This document shows positions 4,818 through 5,084 of a DNA stretch of 5,084 nucleotides, one piece after another. The notes beneath the pieces are model-generated. The model had not been told where the DNA came from and made no database searches. It was given only the letters and a program-made list of their open reading frames with translations. The position numbers and the translations under genes are program-made. Within the stretch, counting starts at the first letter, position 1; each line of letters begins with the position of its first letter. This DNA comes from Pseudomonadota bacterium (GTDB taxonomy: Bacteria; Pseudomonadota; Gammaproteobacteria; Burkholderiales; Burkholderiaceae_B): NCBI GenBank assembly GCA_023432075.1, contig JAEYVD010000684.1, forward strand, positions 1 to 5,084, in the 5' to 3' direction.

Positions 4818-5084
4818 TCAGCCGGGCCGGCGCAATGCAGCATGCGACCGGCCCCGCTGCTTGCGCCGCCAGATCAGCAGGCCGGTCACGGACAGCATGA
4901 CGACGATCAGCCCGAGCAGGCAGGCAAAGATGCGGTAGGGCACGCCGAAGACGTGCGCCATGTGCAACGCGCCCAGCCAGTTGCTGAACGTGTCGCCCCA
5001 TGCGCCGCGCGTGGGCAGGTACATGCCGCGCCGCTCGCCCGTGTTGGCGTCGATCAGGATGGCGGTGTTGCCCACATGGCGGCG
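4818..5084 (-). CDS. PepSY-associated transmembrane protein, C-terminal part (gene runs off the window)
   Basis: The 88 readable codons are open from the window edge to a TGA at 4820-4818; the 5' end lies beyond position 5084. They match the C-terminal end of PepSY-associated transmembrane proteins: a periplasmic strand with IDANTGE (the usual VDP.TGE-like turn), then WLGALHMAHVFGVPYR (the conserved LH.....G linker before the last helix), one transmembrane helix (FACLLGLIVVMLSVTGLLIW) and a basic cytoplasmic tail (RRKQRGR). Family members are usually about 370-500 residues with several helices and are often encoded near TonB-dependent siderophore receptors, where a role in iron uptake or reduction is suggested. 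Neither the receptor nor the start is visible here. A GTG at 5075 is in frame, but it falls inside the domain and is not a credible start. The gene is convergent with the small membrane-protein gene. Confidence 0.82.
   Translation of the reverse strand, partial: RRHVGNTAILIDANTGERRGMYLPTRGAWGDTFSNWLGALHMAHVFGVPYRIFACLLGLIVVMLSVTGLLIWRRKQRGRSHAALRRPG

Noticed and set aside
1..5084. Search by eye for CRISPR repeats, transposon ends, tRNA or integrase-type features
   Set aside because: No regularly spaced repeats, terminal inverted repeats, tRNA-like cloverleaf or recombinase motifs were found.

Overview
The window looks like a chromosomal stretch of a GC-rich beta-proteobacterium. Third codon positions are strongly G/C-biased in almost every gene. 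The gene types (PdeM-type nuclease, NodS-like methyltransferase cassette, BON-domain stress protein, PepSY transmembrane protein) would fit a Bordetella/Achromobacter-like member of the Burkholderiales. This assignment is an inference from style and content; there is no rRNA or other marker in the window.

Left part (1-2994, all + strand). The window opens inside a metallophosphoesterase gene of the ligase-associated PdeM type, whose first codons lie upstream. After a 59-nt gap comes a tightly packed three-gene unit: an acyl-CoA-dehydrogenase-like flavoprotein (630-1673), a NodS-like SAM-dependent methyltransferase (1661-2263, 14-nt overlap including the stop) and a family-2 glycosyltransferase (2260-2994, ATGA overlap). 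The overlaps and embedded ribosome binding sites point to one co-translated operon. These families suggest synthesis or modification of a small glycosylated or N-methylated metabolite or glycolipid whose product is unknown. The PIG-L-type deacetylase that I recall often accompanying these three genes is not in this window.

Middle part (2995-3548). A small minus-strand gene (3058-3288) with a very good ribosome binding site encodes a 76-residue protein I do not recognise. Its codon use is less GC-biased than that of its neighbours. It is followed by a roughly 250-nt divergent intergenic region with several short inverted repeats.

Right part (3549-4763, + strand). A probable stress-type cluster contains three genes. 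The first is a cytoplasmic protein with a long low-complexity Gly/Arg/Asp/Tyr-rich N-terminus and one C-terminal BON domain. The second overlaps it by ATGA and encodes a 65-residue, almost wholly hydrophilic protein resembling a hydrophilin. The third encodes a 79-residue protein with three predicted membrane helices; its start codon lies in one arm of a perfect 9-bp inverted repeat. The window ends in the C-terminal part of a minus-strand PepSY-associated transmembrane protein (4818 to the edge), convergent with this cluster.

I saw no rRNA, tRNA, CRISPR array, insertion sequence or attachment site. The points most worth a second look are the deacetylase-less glycosyltransferase/methyltransferase/flavoprotein cassette, the BON plus hydrophilin plus three-helix trio, and the start-codon hairpin.
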